Positions 54,440 to 64,000 of a stretch of DNA of 64,000 nt are shown here, piece after piece. A program made the position numbers and the translations under genes. Within the stretch, counting starts at the first letter, position 1, and every line of letters starts with the position of its first letter. This DNA comes from an uncultured Pontibacter sp. GTDB lineage: Bacteria > Bacteroidota > Bacteroidia > Cytophagales > Hymenobacteraceae. The stretch lies in NCBI GenBank assembly GCA_947499125.1, contig CANMMP010000001.1, positions 1,178,001 to 1,242,000 of the forward strand. Reading direction: 5' to 3'. The notes beneath the pieces are model-generated. The model ran no database searches. It worked only from the letters and a program-made list of their open reading frames with translations, and had not been told where the DNA came from.

Positions 54440-54735
54440 TATAAACCCACCCCTGCCCCTCCGAGGAGGGGAATTTCTGCTGTTGCTTTAGTTTTTTTTC
54501 TAGTTTTATAGTTGCAGGCTAAACACCCCTATAGTCCCCTCAAGGGGACACTCCTGCTACTACTGTTCCACTATTTATAGTTCTATAGGTGAAGGTATTC
54601 AGTGGACAGGTCGCGACCTGTCCCTACAGAATGGGAATGTAGAGACGCAATACTTTGCGTCTTTTTTCCGGTTGCTACAAACTCCAACTATAGGCCTTAA
54701 GATCTCTTGACTGGCGCTCGGGATGACAGGCAAAA
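54440..54735. repeat. Partial composite repeat block
   Basis: A gene-free stretch from 54.39 to 54.9 kb. Modules follow the same order as at 25.9 kb: CCCCTCCGAGGAGGGGAATT (54456-54475), CCCTATAGTCCCCTCAAGGG (54529-54548), GGACAGGTCGCGACCTGTCC (54603-54622), then AGACGCAATACTTTGCGTCT (54642-54661) and GGCGCTCGGGATGACA (54713-54728). The 300-base unit that follows in the other two full copies is missing. Nothing else is seen up to 54,904. Confidence 0.78.
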
Positions 54736-54904
54736 TCTCTAGGCTAACGTTAGAGCAGGTACAATAGGAAGCCACCCCACTTCTAAAATCCTTCCAACCA
54801 CCACCCCTGTCCTAACCGCAAACTACCAATATCACAAACAACCTAAATTGCAATTTTAAACTAATCTTACTTCTCCGTACCTTTACAGGCTAATTCTGAA
54901 CTGA

Positions 54905-56137
54905 ATGCTTGATTATCATATTCATACATTACCAAACGGCATCCGCATCATCCATAAACAGGTGAGCCATACTAAAATAGCCCATAGTGGCTTTATTATG
55001 GATATTGGGAGCCGCGACGAGTTACCAAACGAACAGGGGCTTGCCCACTTTTGGGAGCACATGGCCTTTAAAGGCACCGAAAAACGAAAGTCTTTCCATA
55101 TTATAAATAGCCTGGAATCGGTGGGTGGTGAACTGAACGCTTACACGACCAAGGAGAAGATCTGCTTTTATAGTTCGGTGCTCGACAAACACTTCGAGCG
55201 CTCCTTCGAGTTGCTGACCGATATTACTTTCCGCTCTGTGTTTCCGGAAAAGGAGATCGAAAAAGAGCGTGGCGTGATACTGGAAGAAATGGCCATGTAC
55301 CTCGATACGCCGGAAGAAGCTATAGTTGACGAGTTTGATGATGTGGTTTTTAAAGGTCACTCGTTAGGTAACAATATCTTAGGCACTAAAGAGAGCGTTT
55401 CGGGCTTCCAGAAGCAGGATTTCCTGGGCTTTATCGACCGTAACCTCAACACGAATAAGATGGCATTTTGCTCAGTCAGTAACCTGCCTTTTGCCAAAGT
55501 GTTGAAACTGGCCGAAAAATACCTGAGCGGCATCCCAACTATAGATCGCAAACGCGAACGCCAGTCCTTTATACAGTATCAGCCTAAAACTATAACTATA
55601 GAAAAACCTATTTCGCAGGCACACTGCGTTATTGGTTGTCCGGCCTATGCACTCGCCGACGAGCGACGCATCCCGTTTTTTATGCTGGTAAATATTTTAG
55701 GCGGACCGGGCATGAACTCGCGCCTGAACCTGGCAGTGCGCGAAAAACATGGCCTGGTTTATACGATAGATGCTAATTACGCGACTTATATAGATACCGG
55801 TCTCTTCTCGATATACTTCGGAACAGAAAAAAAGCAACTGAAGCGCACAACCTCTCTCGTTTTAAAAGAGATGAAAAAGCTGCGCGAAAAACCACTTGGT
55901 TCTATGCAGTTACATACCGCTAAAGAGCAGCTAATGGGCCAGTTGGCTATGGCCGAAGAAAGCAATATGGGTCTGATGATGATGCTCGGCAAAAGTATAC
56001 TCGACCAGAATAAAGTAGAGCCTCTGAACGAGATCTTCGACAAAATAAAAAGTATAAATTCCGGCCACTTACTGGATATTGCCAACGACGTGCTGCGCGA
56101 AGATCAACTCAGCTTCCTGAATTACGTGCCTAATTAA
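54905..56137 (+). CDS. M16 family zinc metallopeptidase
   Basis: A 410-residue insulinase/processing-peptidase-like enzyme. The inverted zinc motif is HFWEH (His48, Glu51, His52) in QGLAHFWEHMAFKGT, and the third ligand is at about residue 127-128 (VILEEMAMY). The second half is the M16C-like inactive domain (about 175-400, with LNYVP at the end). There is no signal peptide, so it is probably cytoplasmic. Members of this size process signal-like peptides or degrade peptides; the substrate is not known. It precedes an O-methyltransferase gene on the same strand by 77 bases. Confidence 0.92.
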   Translation: MLDYHIHTLPNGIRIIHKQVSHTKIAHSGFIMDIGSRDELPNEQGLAHFWEHMAFKGTEKRKSFHIINSLESVGGELNAYTTKEKICFYSSVLDKHFERSFELLTDITFRSVFPEKEIEKERGVILEEMAMYLDTPEEAIVDEFDDVVFKGHSLGNNILGTKESVSGFQKQDFLGFIDRNLNTNKMAFCSVSNLPFAKVLKLAEKYLSGIPTIDRKRERQSFIQYQPKTITIEKPISQAHCVIGCPAYALADERRIPFFMLVNILGGPGMNSRLNLAVREKHGLVYTIDANYATYIDTGLFSIYFGTEKKQLKRTTSLVLKEMKKLREKPLGSMQLHTAKEQLMGQLAMAEESNMGLMMMLGKSILDQNKVEPLNEIFDKIKSINSGHLLDIANDVLREDQLSFLNYVPN

Positions 56138-56214
56138 TGGCTGTATGGTTGAATCGTTAAATCGTTAAAACCATTACAACAATTTAACCATTAACAATTT
56201 AACTATTAAACCAG

Positions 56215-56859
56215 ATGGAATTCATCGACGAAGAACTACAACAGTACGCAGAAGACCATACATCGCCGGAGAGTGAGCTGCTGCGCAAGGTAAACCGCCA
56301 GACCCACCTGAACGTGATGAAGCCGCGTATGCTTTCGGGGCACCTTCAGGGTCGTTTGCTGGCTATGTTCTCCCAGATGATACAACCCAAACAGATACTG
56401 GAGGTGGGTACTTATACCGGTTACTCGGCGCTTTGCCTTGCCGAAGGTCTGCAACAAGGCGGCACGTTGCACACGATAGATATAAACGAAGAACTGGAAG
56501 ACCGCGTGCGCAGCTATTTTGAGGAAGCCGGTCTTTCTGAAAGTATAAAATACTACATCGGCAACGCCCTCGAGATCATCCCAACTATAAACGCTACCCT
56601 TGACCTGGTTTTTATAGATGCCGACAAAATAAACAATGCCAATTATTACGACCTGGTGATAGATAAAGTACGCCCGGGTGGTTATATTATTGCTGATAAT
56701 GTGCTGTGGAGTGGCAAAGTGCTCGAAAAATACAGGAAGAAACTCGACGAAGACACCGCTGCCCTGCTGGCCTTTAACAAAAAAGTACACGATGATGCGC
56801 GCGTCGATAATATCCTGCTGCCTGTGCGTGATGGGTTACTGATCGCCCGAAAGAAATAA
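56215..56859 (+). CDS. SAM-dependent O-methyltransferase (caffeoyl-CoA-type fold)
   Basis: A 214-residue O-methyltransferase. Motif I EVGTYTGYSALCLAEGL (about 62-78), acidic strand end HTIDINEEL, FIDADKINNANYYDLVIDK (about 140-158) with the metal Asp residues, and GGYIIADNVLWSGKV are intact. The family methylates catechol-like hydroxyls with a divalent metal; the substrate is unknown. It follows the M16 peptidase on the same strand but no shared pathway is obvious. A T-rich spacer with many TATAGTT words separates it from the lytic transglycosylase gene. Confidence 0.9.
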   Translation: MEFIDEELQQYAEDHTSPESELLRKVNRQTHLNVMKPRMLSGHLQGRLLAMFSQMIQPKQILEVGTYTGYSALCLAEGLQQGGTLHTIDINEELEDRVRSYFEEAGLSESIKYYIGNALEIIPTINATLDLVFIDADKINNANYYDLVIDKVRPGGYIIADNVLWSGKVLEKYRKKLDEDTAALLAFNKKVHDDARVDNILLPVRDGLLIARKK

Positions 56860-57117
56860 CTTTTTATACTTTCCTTTAAACTTTTATAGTTATAAGCATA
56901 AGTACTTGCTTATAGGCAGCTTTACCTGCAAAAAGTATAGCTCAATATTTTTCTGCAAAAACTTGGCAAAGGGTTTTATAATACGAGCCTTTTTGCGTTA
57001 CTTTTGCAACTGGGTTTTCCTATATAGAACAAACTATAACATAGCCTTTTACTTATATTTGCTTCAACAGCAACTTATAGTCCGATTACAGTTAGCCAAA
57101 AGTATATTTACCTTTTT

Positions 57118-59649
57118 ATGAGACAAATCTCTACCCTCTTCCTTTTATTATTTCTGCCCCTGTTGGTTTGGGCGCAAAACACCCCGCAGGTTCCGGCCAA
57201 TGTATACTTCGCCGACATCCACCTGACGCTTTCGGATGGCGCCCAACGGGAGATTCAGAAAAAAGTAGATGCCCTGCACAAAAACCCGGCTTATTTCCAG
57301 GCGAAAGTGGAGTTGGCTGATGCCTATTTTCCATTTATTGAGAAGGTATTTAAAGAAGAAGGCGTACCAAACGACCTGAAGTTTTTAGCTATTCAGGAAA
57401 GTGGCCTGCAGGGGGATGCTGTTTCTACATCGAATGCAGTAGGTTACTGGCAATTTAAGCGTGAGGCTGCATCGGACTTTAACCTGCGCGTTGACAATGT
57501 AATTGATGAGCGTAAGCATATACTGGAAGCCAGCCGTGGAGCTGCCCTTTATTTTAAGCGCAGCAACAACTACTATAACAACTGGTTCAACTCTATCCTA
57601 TCCTATTACTTAGGTTACAGCGGCGCTAAAGCAGAAACTAAGACCTCGGACATTGGCGCTAAAAAGATGACCATCACCGAGAAAACGCACCCCTACCTGG
57701 TTACTTTCCTGGCGCATAAAATAGCTTACGAAAACTTTGTAGGTAAGAACAACAGGCCGGCAATTGCCCTTCAGCCACTCCGTGCCACTCCTGGCCAAAG
57801 CCTTGCCGAGATAGCCCTGGATAATAAAACAGACTTTGCTGAACTTGAAAAGTATAACAAATGGCTGTTAGGCAGTACTATACCATCAGATAAGGACTAC
57901 TATGTAATGTTGCCCGTTCGTGGTACCGAGCGCACGATAACAGCTTCCCGAGAAAACACTACTAAACTACCGGCCACCGCTAATACAAATAAGCCAACGA
58001 ACATGGCTGCTGCCGCTATGGTTAGCCGCAACGGTTTAAATGCATTAGTTGCCCGCCCCGGCGACACAAAAGACAAACTTGCGCTGCAGGCTGGTATATC
58101 AACCCGCAAGCTGTTAAAGTATAACGACCTTCGCAGCTTTGACGAGATTGAAGAAGGAACTGCTTACTACATCGAGCAGAAAGGAACATCTGTATCGTCA
58201 GCGGAGTACCACGTGGTGCAGCCTGGCGAAACCATGCAGATGATATCGCAGCACTATGGTATACAGTTAAAGCACCTGGTATTTAAAAACCGCATGAAAC
58301 GTAACGAAGTGCCGGTACCTGGCCGTGTGCTATGGTTACAGAAACGCAGACCATTCAGCAAAGAGGTTGAAGTACGTTCGCTGAACAAGCAGACGGCTGC
58401 CAAGCAGGAAATGATCGCGAATGAAGTAATACCGGTTTCTCAGCCAACTGCTGCTAAGGCAAAGAAAGATGAGCCGAAAGAAAACTTCTTCAGCCGTTTT
58501 ATTAACAGCTTTAAGAAAGATAAAAAGCAAGCTGAGCCGGCAAAGCAGGAAACTGTAGAAACCGCAGAGACGGGTACAAACATGTCTCCGGAAGAAAGCA
58601 AGCAGTTAGAAACCAGAACAACTATTTCAGCTGAAGAGACAACAGAAGTAGATGATACAATAGTGGAGGAAAAGCCTGTCGTACCTGTAACACGAGAGGC
58701 CATTTATCCGGGCAAAAGAACGCCGTCTAAACCTGCTACACCAGCTAAAGAAAAACCGGCAACTGCACCAAAGCAGGAAACGACTGCCAAACCAGTTGAC
58801 AAGGCTCCTGTAAAACAGGAAACTACTGCGAAACCAGCTGAGCCTAAAAAGGAAACTGTAGCTGCAACACCGACAACAACAACTAAGGCAGAGCCAGCTA
58901 AAACAGAGGCTACTCCACAACCAACTGTAGCTCCTGCTAAATCTGAAGCCAAAACTGCAACAGAAACAACTGAGAAAGTGAAGGTAGAGCGTAAAGCTGA
59001 AACTGCTAACACAACTCAGGAAACTGAAGTAATTGAAGCAATCGAATTAACAGAAGAAGCTGCGCCTGCTACAAAATCGGCGAAGCACGTAGTAGCAAAA
59101 GGCGAAACGCTTTGGAGCATCTCTAAAGTATACAATGTTAGTATCGATGAGCTTAGAACCTGGAACAAGTTACAGACAAGCGATCTGAAGTTAGGACAGG
59201 AGCTTATTATTGCTGAGCCGCTAACAGGTGTGGAATTAGCCGAACCAACTGATGAAACCGAAGAAGTACAAGTTACATTGCCAGCCGATGGCATGCACAC
59301 TGTAGTAACCGGCGAAACACTTTGGAGCATTTCTAAGCGCTACAACACAACTATAAACGACCTGAAAACCTGGAACAATCTTTCTGAAGGTGTATTGTCA
59401 ATTGGTCAGAAGATATACATAGCGGCACCTAAAAATGGTGCTCCAGCAGTTGAGCAGAAAGAAGTTACAGAAGAGACTCCGGTTCAAACTATAACATCTG
59501 ATGTTTACCATACTGTAGAAGCTGGCGAAAGCTTATACAAGATTTCCCGCACCTATGGCGTAACTATAAAAGAAGTAATGGAGTGGAACAAGAAACCTGA
59601 CTTCAGTGTGAAGCCGGGCGAGAAACTCCTGATCAAAAAGAAGAACTAA
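57118..59649 (+). CDS. LysM-containing lytic murein transglycosylase, MltD-like
   Basis: An 843-residue exported enzyme that cleaves peptidoglycan without water to give 1,6-anhydro-MurNAc ends. Signal peptide 1-19. The SLT domain (about 70-230) has catalytic Glu94 in AIQESGLQGD and SNAVGYWQF. Four LysM-type domains follow: about 365-415 and three clear repeats at 660-705, 725-770 and 798-843 (GETLWSISK, GETLWSISK, GESLYKISR). A long Thr/Pro/Lys/Ala-rich linker spans about 480-655. The stop TAA is part of the repeat ITR GAACTAAGATT. It should bind and cut the cell wall in the periplasm. Confidence 0.93.
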   Translation: MRQISTLFLLLFLPLLVWAQNTPQVPANVYFADIHLTLSDGAQREIQKKVDALHKNPAYFQAKVELADAYFPFIEKVFKEEGVPNDLKFLAIQESGLQGDAVSTSNAVGYWQFKREAASDFNLRVDNVIDERKHILEASRGAALYFKRSNNYYNNWFNSILSYYLGYSGAKAETKTSDIGAKKMTITEKTHPYLVTFLAHKIAYENFVGKNNRPAIALQPLRATPGQSLAEIALDNKTDFAELEKYNKWLLGSTIPSDKDYYVMLPVRGTERTITASRENTTKLPATANTNKPTNMAAAAMVSRNGLNALVARPGDTKDKLALQAGISTRKLLKYNDLRSFDEIEEGTAYYIEQKGTSVSSAEYHVVQPGETMQMISQHYGIQLKHLVFKNRMKRNEVPVPGRVLWLQKRRPFSKEVEVRSLNKQTAAKQEMIANEVIPVSQPTAAKAKKDEPKENFFSRFINSFKKDKKQAEPAKQETVETAETGTNMSPEESKQLETRTTISAEETTEVDDTIVEEKPVVPVTREAIYPGKRTPSKPATPAKEKPATAPKQETTAKPVDKAPVKQETTAKPAEPKKETVAATPTTTTKAEPAKTEATPQPTVAPAKSEAKTATETTEKVKVERKAETANTTQETEVIEAIELTEEAAPATKSAKHVVAKGETLWSISKVYNVSIDELRTWNKLQTSDLKLGQELIIAEPLTGVELAEPTDETEEVQVTLPADGMHTVVTGETLWSISKRYNTTINDLKTWNNLSEGVLSIGQKIYIAAPKNGAPAVEQKEVTEETPVQTITSDVYHTVEAGESLYKISRTYGVTIKEVMEWNKKPDFSVKPGEKLLIKKKN

Positions 59650-59682
59650 GATTTTTAAGATCTGAATGATCTTAGGATTTTA
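59643..59682. repeat. Solo half of the terminal inverted repeat, supplying a stop codon
   Basis: GAACTAAGATTTTTAAGATC (59643-59662) and CTTAGGATTT after it match the left ends at 7569 and 43576, with no right partner nearby. The TAA of the transglycosylase gene is inside it. Confidence 0.65.
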
Positions 59683-59695
59683 TAGATAAGTATAG

Positions 59696-59728
59696 AGAGC
59701 CTGCTATCATAGCGGGCTCTTTTGTTTT
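59696..59728 (+). terminator. Terminator of the lytic transglycosylase gene
   Basis: Stem GAGCCTGCTA / AGCGGGCTC with a TCAT loop, followed by TTTTGTTTT, about 50 bases after the stop. Confidence 0.82.
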
Positions 59729-59739
59729 ATAGGTTCTCT

Positions 59740-60360
59740 ATTGTCATTTCGAGCGTCAGTCGAGAAATCTTATATGTCTTATAGCTGAAGCTATTTTCAA
59801 CTTCAACCAAGCTATACTTTCATAGCTACCTCTTATCCTGGGAGCTCCACTTGCCTACAGTTTTATAGTTGGTTTGGCTCGCTCACGGCCGCGAGGCCTC
59901 GCCTTCGGGCATCGCGCTGCTGCTTTCTTGCTATCCTCGTACCTCGGATTGCCTGCGGCACCGCAACAAATCAAAGGCGCTCAACCCAAAGACTGATATC
60001 TTTCGATAGCAACTTTTTAACTATAGTTTGAACTAAGAAGCTTCGACCTTTCTCGTGGTAATAAATCTGTAGGGACAGGTCGCGACCTGTCCGCTCAATA
60101 CCGTCAACTATAGAACTATAGAGCTGGCTTTATCAAAAGCCGGACTGTCCCCTTGAGGGAACTATAGGGGTGTTTAGGCTGAAACTATAAATCAACTTTA
60201 GTGGCAGCAAATTCCCCGCCTTAGACAAGTCGCAGATCCCGGACTTGATTCGGGAAAGGGGTTAGGGGTGGTTGGACCAGCAGTAACTATAAAACCACAG
60301 CTCAAACTATAGTAACAGCTGAAATTCCCCTCCTCGGAGGGGCAGGGGTGGGTTTAAGCT
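59740..60360. repeat. Composite repeat block, inverted copy of 25930-26600
   Basis: A gene-free stretch. From left: ATTTCGAGCGTCAGTCGAGAAATC, the 300-base unit with GCGAGGCCTCGCCTTCGGGC and GGCGCTCAACCCAAAG (about 59760-60060), GGACAGGTCGCGACCTGTCC (60073-60092), CCCCTTGAGGGAACTATAGG (60149-60168), a GATCCCGGACTTGATTCGG segment (60235-60253) and CCCCTCCTCGGAGGGGCAGG (60327-60346). It is the reverse complement, module by module, of the block at 25.9-26.6 kb, so the two lie 33 kb apart as an inverted pair. Confidence 0.85.
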
Positions 60361-60385
60361 TTCACAAACTAAACAAACCAACTAT

Positions 60386-61711
60386 TTACCTCTCTTCTGG
60401 TGGGGCTGTTAAGTCAGAGGCGGTTTGCAGGCCGGTGGCAATTTCGGAAACAATACCGAGGCGCTGGTAAATGGGCTGCACCATTTGTCGTAGTTTACTC
60501 AGGTTTAAAGCAAACGGGATTACGCTTATAGCACACAGAAATCCGCAGCCCAGCAACGTATAAGCTACCCCAATGTGCTCTGCCACCGAACCTGCCAGCA
60601 TACTTCCAATCGGGGCCATCCCCATAAAAGCTGTTGCATACAGGCTCATCACACGTCCCCTTTTATCATCATCAACTATAGTTTGCAGGAGCGTATTGCA
60701 CGAAGCCATGGTCACGATCATACCGAATCCGCTAAAAAGCATCAGTATAAAAGAAAGTATAAATATTTCGGAAAAGGAGAAGGCCATTAATGCAAATCCG
60801 AACAGCGACATGGTATACACGATTATCGTTCCGAGGCCAACCACTGATTTACGCTGTGCCAGGAACATAGCCCCTGTTAGTGCACCAAAGCCCGAAGCCC
60901 CCATCAGGTAACCTAAAGTATTGGCCCCACCCTGCAATATATCGCGCGCAAAAACGGGCAGCAGTACTGTAAAGGGCATCCCAAACAGGCTGATAAGCCC
61001 AACTATAAGTATAAGACTACGGATAGGTGCAAAGCCAAAAGCATACTTAAACCCGTCTACTAACGACTCCCAGGCCTTTCGTTCCTGTTTTACCTGCACA
61101 AAAGGTTTCAGGCGCATCAGCAGCAACGACCCGATCACGGCAATATAACTGACTGCATTGATCGCAATACACATCCCCTCTCCTACTGCAGCAATGAGCA
61201 ACCCGGCAATGGTTGGCCCAACAAGTCTCGCCATATTAAACATCGAAGAGTTCAGGGCGATAGCATTACTCATGTCCTCACGTCGCTCAACCAGCTCTAC
61301 TACAAATGCCTGCCGGGTAGCAATATCGAAACCATTTATAGTACCCAGGAAAGCGCTTAATGCCAGTATGTGCCATACCTGCACAGTGCCGGTCAGTACA
61401 AGTATAGCCAGCGTAGATGCCTGCACCATAGAAAGCGCCTGTGTTACCAGCAGCACTTTATGACGGTTAAATTTATCGGCCAGCACGCCGGCAAAAGGGC
61501 CAAGCAAAAAAGACGGTATCTGGCTGGAGAAAGTAACGGCACCAAGAAGAAAAACAGAATCGGTGAGGCGATAAACCAGCCAGCTAAGCGCTACCTGCTG
61601 CATCCAGGTACCAATAAGCGAAATACCCTGGCCCATAAAAAAAAGCCGGTAGTTACGGTAGCGCAGTGCCCTGAACATTTCACTTAATTTGCCCGGCTTG
61701 TCTTTACTCAT
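60386..61711 (-). CDS. MFS transporter, EntS/MFS_3-type
   Basis: A 441-residue inner-membrane carrier with about twelve membrane segments. The A-motif-like loop between segments 2 and 3 is GVLADKFNRHKVLL, and the N-terminal RALRYRNYRLFFMGQGISLIGTWMQQVALSW pattern is that of the MFS_3/TMR group exporters such as EntS. It probably exports small molecules such as siderophores or drugs. The substrate is unknown. A central loop of about 25 residues near residue 205 (LKPFVQVKQERKAWESLVDG) divides two six-helix halves. It stands alone on the minus strand. Confidence 0.9.
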   Translation of the reverse strand: MSKDKPGKLSEMFRALRYRNYRLFFMGQGISLIGTWMQQVALSWLVYRLTDSVFLLGAVTFSSQIPSFLLGPFAGVLADKFNRHKVLLVTQALSMVQASTLAILVLTGTVQVWHILALSAFLGTINGFDIATRQAFVVELVERREDMSNAIALNSSMFNMARLVGPTIAGLLIAAVGEGMCIAINAVSYIAVIGSLLLMRLKPFVQVKQERKAWESLVDGFKYAFGFAPIRSLILIVGLISLFGMPFTVLLPVFARDILQGGANTLGYLMGASGFGALTGAMFLAQRKSVVGLGTIIVYTMSLFGFALMAFSFSEIFILSFILMLFSGFGMIVTMASCNTLLQTIVDDDKRGRVMSLYATAFMGMAPIGSMLAGSVAEHIGVAYTLLGCGFLCAISVIPFALNLSKLRQMVQPIYQRLGIVSEIATGLQTASDLTAPPEER

Positions 61712-61915
61712 GTATAGCTAATAGTTTTATGCTGATTCAGGTTAAGGCTTACGCACTATAAACTCCCTCGTTGTAATGGTAGCGTTTATCCAGGAGGCTT
61801 ACAACTAAAACCCGGCAACCTCATAGTAGTTATAAAGTATACACAAAAGCCTATACTATTTTAGACCTATCTTAAACTATAAACTAAGCAGCGCGGCAAC
61901 CTACAACCATACTTT

Positions 61916-63001
61916 ATGGACGAATACCTGAACAGAATATACTATAGCAACACCGTAGAAGAATACCTGATAGCGTTCGGCATTATTATGGTCGGGTCGC
62001 TTCTCATTACTATTTTCAGAAAATCGGTACTTAACCAGATCCGCCTCTGGACTGAGAGCACCACTACCAAATTTGATAATTTTATAGTTGGCAGCTTTGC
62101 TCGTTTCGGGATACCTGTGCTGCATTTTATAGTTATTTATATCGGGCTAAACTACCTGACTTTCTCGCTGAGAGGTGAACGCATACTTCTTATCGCCACC
62201 ACGGTAGCCATTACTATTATGGTTATCCGGTTTATCACCAACTCACTTATCCTGCTGGTTAGGTCCTATTTCCGGCGGAAGTACCCCGATAAGAGTCATG
62301 TGAACGAGGTTGGTGCCATTAGCCTGGTCATAAACATGGTGATATGGTTTATCGGCCTCGGGTTCTTGTTTGATAACATGGGCTACGACCTGACTGCTAT
62401 TATTGCCGGCTTAGGTATAGGTGGTATTGCTGTAGCATTGGCCGCACAAAACATTCTCGGTGACCTTTTCAATTACTTTGTGATTTTCCTGGATAAGCCT
62501 TTCGAAGTAGGTGATTCTATTGCAGTGGGCGACAAGACCGGGACCATAGAAAAAATAGGCGTTAAGACCACCCGTCTTAAAAGCCTAACCGGAGAGCAAC
62601 TTATTATTGCCAACAGCGACCTGACCGGCTCACGAATCCATAACTTTAAGCGCATGCAGCGCCGCCGCGTAGAGTTTACCCTCGGGGTTGCCTACGAAAC
62701 TGACTATAAGCAACTGGAAGCCATTCCTACCCTGATCAAAGAGATAATTGAAGCACAGCAACCAGTTGAGTTTGAAAGAGTACACTTCGCTACGTTTGGC
62801 GCTTCTACCCTCGATTATGTTATAGTTTACCATGTGCTTACATCCGATTTTAAGAAGCACATGGATATTAAGCATACTATAAACATGAACATATTTAAAG
62901 AATTTCAGCAGCGCGAGATCGATATAGCCTACCCTACCCAAAGACTTTATGTTGTTAACGACCAGCCTACTGAAGAAGAACAGGCTACAATTGACAGGTA
63001 A
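61916..63001 (+). CDS. Mechanosensitive ion channel, MscS family
   Basis: A 361-residue channel protein. There are about five N-terminal membrane helices, more than the three of E. coli MscS. The pore-lining region GLGIGGIAVALAAQNILGDL (about 160-180) matches TM3, followed by the cytoplasmic beta domain (DKPFEVGDSIAVGDKTGTIEKIG, TTRLKSLTGEQLIIANSDLTGSRIHNF). It opens on membrane tension to release solutes during osmotic downshock. Start is at MDEYLNRIYYS. Terminator directly follows. It is divergent from the MFS gene. Confidence 0.93.
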   Translation: MDEYLNRIYYSNTVEEYLIAFGIIMVGSLLITIFRKSVLNQIRLWTESTTTKFDNFIVGSFARFGIPVLHFIVIYIGLNYLTFSLRGERILLIATTVAITIMVIRFITNSLILLVRSYFRRKYPDKSHVNEVGAISLVINMVIWFIGLGFLFDNMGYDLTAIIAGLGIGGIAVALAAQNILGDLFNYFVIFLDKPFEVGDSIAVGDKTGTIEKIGVKTTRLKSLTGEQLIIANSDLTGSRIHNFKRMQRRRVEFTLGVAYETDYKQLEAIPTLIKEIIEAQQPVEFERVHFATFGASTLDYVIVYHVLTSDFKKHMDIKHTINMNIFKEFQQREIDIAYPTQRLYVVNDQPTEEEQATIDR

Positions 63002-63030
63002 AAGCCCTTTTAGATTTTTAAAAGTATAGC

Positions 63031-63063
63031 CAAAGCAACGGGATTTATTCTGTTGCTTTTTTG
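63031..63063 (+). terminator. Terminator of the mscS-type gene
   Basis: Stem AAAGCAAC / GTTGCTTT around GGGATTTATTCT, followed by TTTTG, 30 bases after the stop. Confidence 0.8.
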
Positions 63064-63085
63064 TTAGGTCAAAGACAACTTTGGG

Positions 63086-63117
63086 TTTGAAAGGTGGTTC
63101 GTTTTTACGTAATTTTA
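63086..63117 (+). promoter_or_regulatory. Candidate promoter of dnaE
   Basis: TTTG at 63086-63089, 20 bases, then TAATTTTA at 63110-63117, one base from TAnnTTTG. The start codon is at 63206, so the leader would be about 80 bases. Confidence 0.4.
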
Positions 63118-63205
63118 ACATCCCGAAAAATACCGGAAAGTATAGTTTACACTTTACTCCAAGGTCGTTACTAATTCATCATTCGTTATTACTAATCCCG
63201 CTTAA

Positions 63206-64000
<795 letters not shown>

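Overview
The window reads as a chromosomal segment of a member of the Bacteroidota, most likely Cytophagales close to Hymenobacteraceae (Pontibacter-like). The support is the gene content: an S46 dipeptidyl peptidase, DUF5687, DUF3857, DUF5916, DUF1684 and STM3941 families, a PorV/PorQ-like barrel, and the gene order pheT / coiled-coil gene / zapA / rny. Several genes also carry the TAnnTTTG promoter element of this phylum. The genus is an inference from gene flavour, not from a marker gene. No rRNA, tRNA, CRISPR array, prophage or intact transposase gene was found.

Layout. 1-4.9 kb: ABC exporter pair (ATPase cut by the window edge), yidD and an exported dipeptidyl peptidase. 5-11.1 kb: a GH20 hexosaminidase between two inverted repeat copies, then two envelope genes, one of them an outer-membrane barrel. 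11.3-13.0 kb: a compact arsenic-type operon (ArsI lyase, ArsN-like acetyltransferase, cysteine-rich SigZ-like sigma factor). 13.2-15.7 kb: an AT-richer strip of small minus-strand genes, one split by an in-frame TAG, with cassette-like hairpins between them. 15.8-19.7 kb: two DUF3857/transglutaminase-like exported proteins. 20-23 kb: a predicted DNA-repair pair (TIGR03915 and radical-SAM TIGR03916). 23.3-32.8 kb: outer-membrane barrels, Dps, an S1-domain regulator, a DUF5916 protein, an NAD(P)-binding protein, a methyltransferase and small proteins. 32.9-35.3 kb: rimB-rimK-M14 deacylase operon. 35.4-38.9 kb: hydrolase, DUF502, ispH, cmk and a small lipoprotein. 39-45.5 kb: adenine deaminase, response regulator, PLP enzyme, sucD, and divergent oxyR/dps. 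46.1-50.9 kb: pheT-zapA-rny operon. 51.4-64 kb: DUF1684, an unusual pyruvate kinase, ywbE, an M16 peptidase, an O-methyltransferase, a LysM lytic transglycosylase, an MFS carrier, an MscS channel and the start of dnaE.

The most unusual signals are not single genes. First, the words AACTATA/TATAGTT and AAGTATA/TATACTT, halves of the palindromes AACTATAGTT and AAGTATACTT, are scattered through genes and spacers and shape codon choice. Second, the long spacers are filled by a modular family of palindromic repeats. Some copies have long terminal inverted repeats (a perfect 41-bp pair at 7569/8072) that abut or supply stop codons. Others form inverted pairs flanking gene blocks (5.0/7.7 kb, 45.6/51.3 kb, 26/60 kb). 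These have MITE-like structure, but no mobilising enzyme is present in the window.
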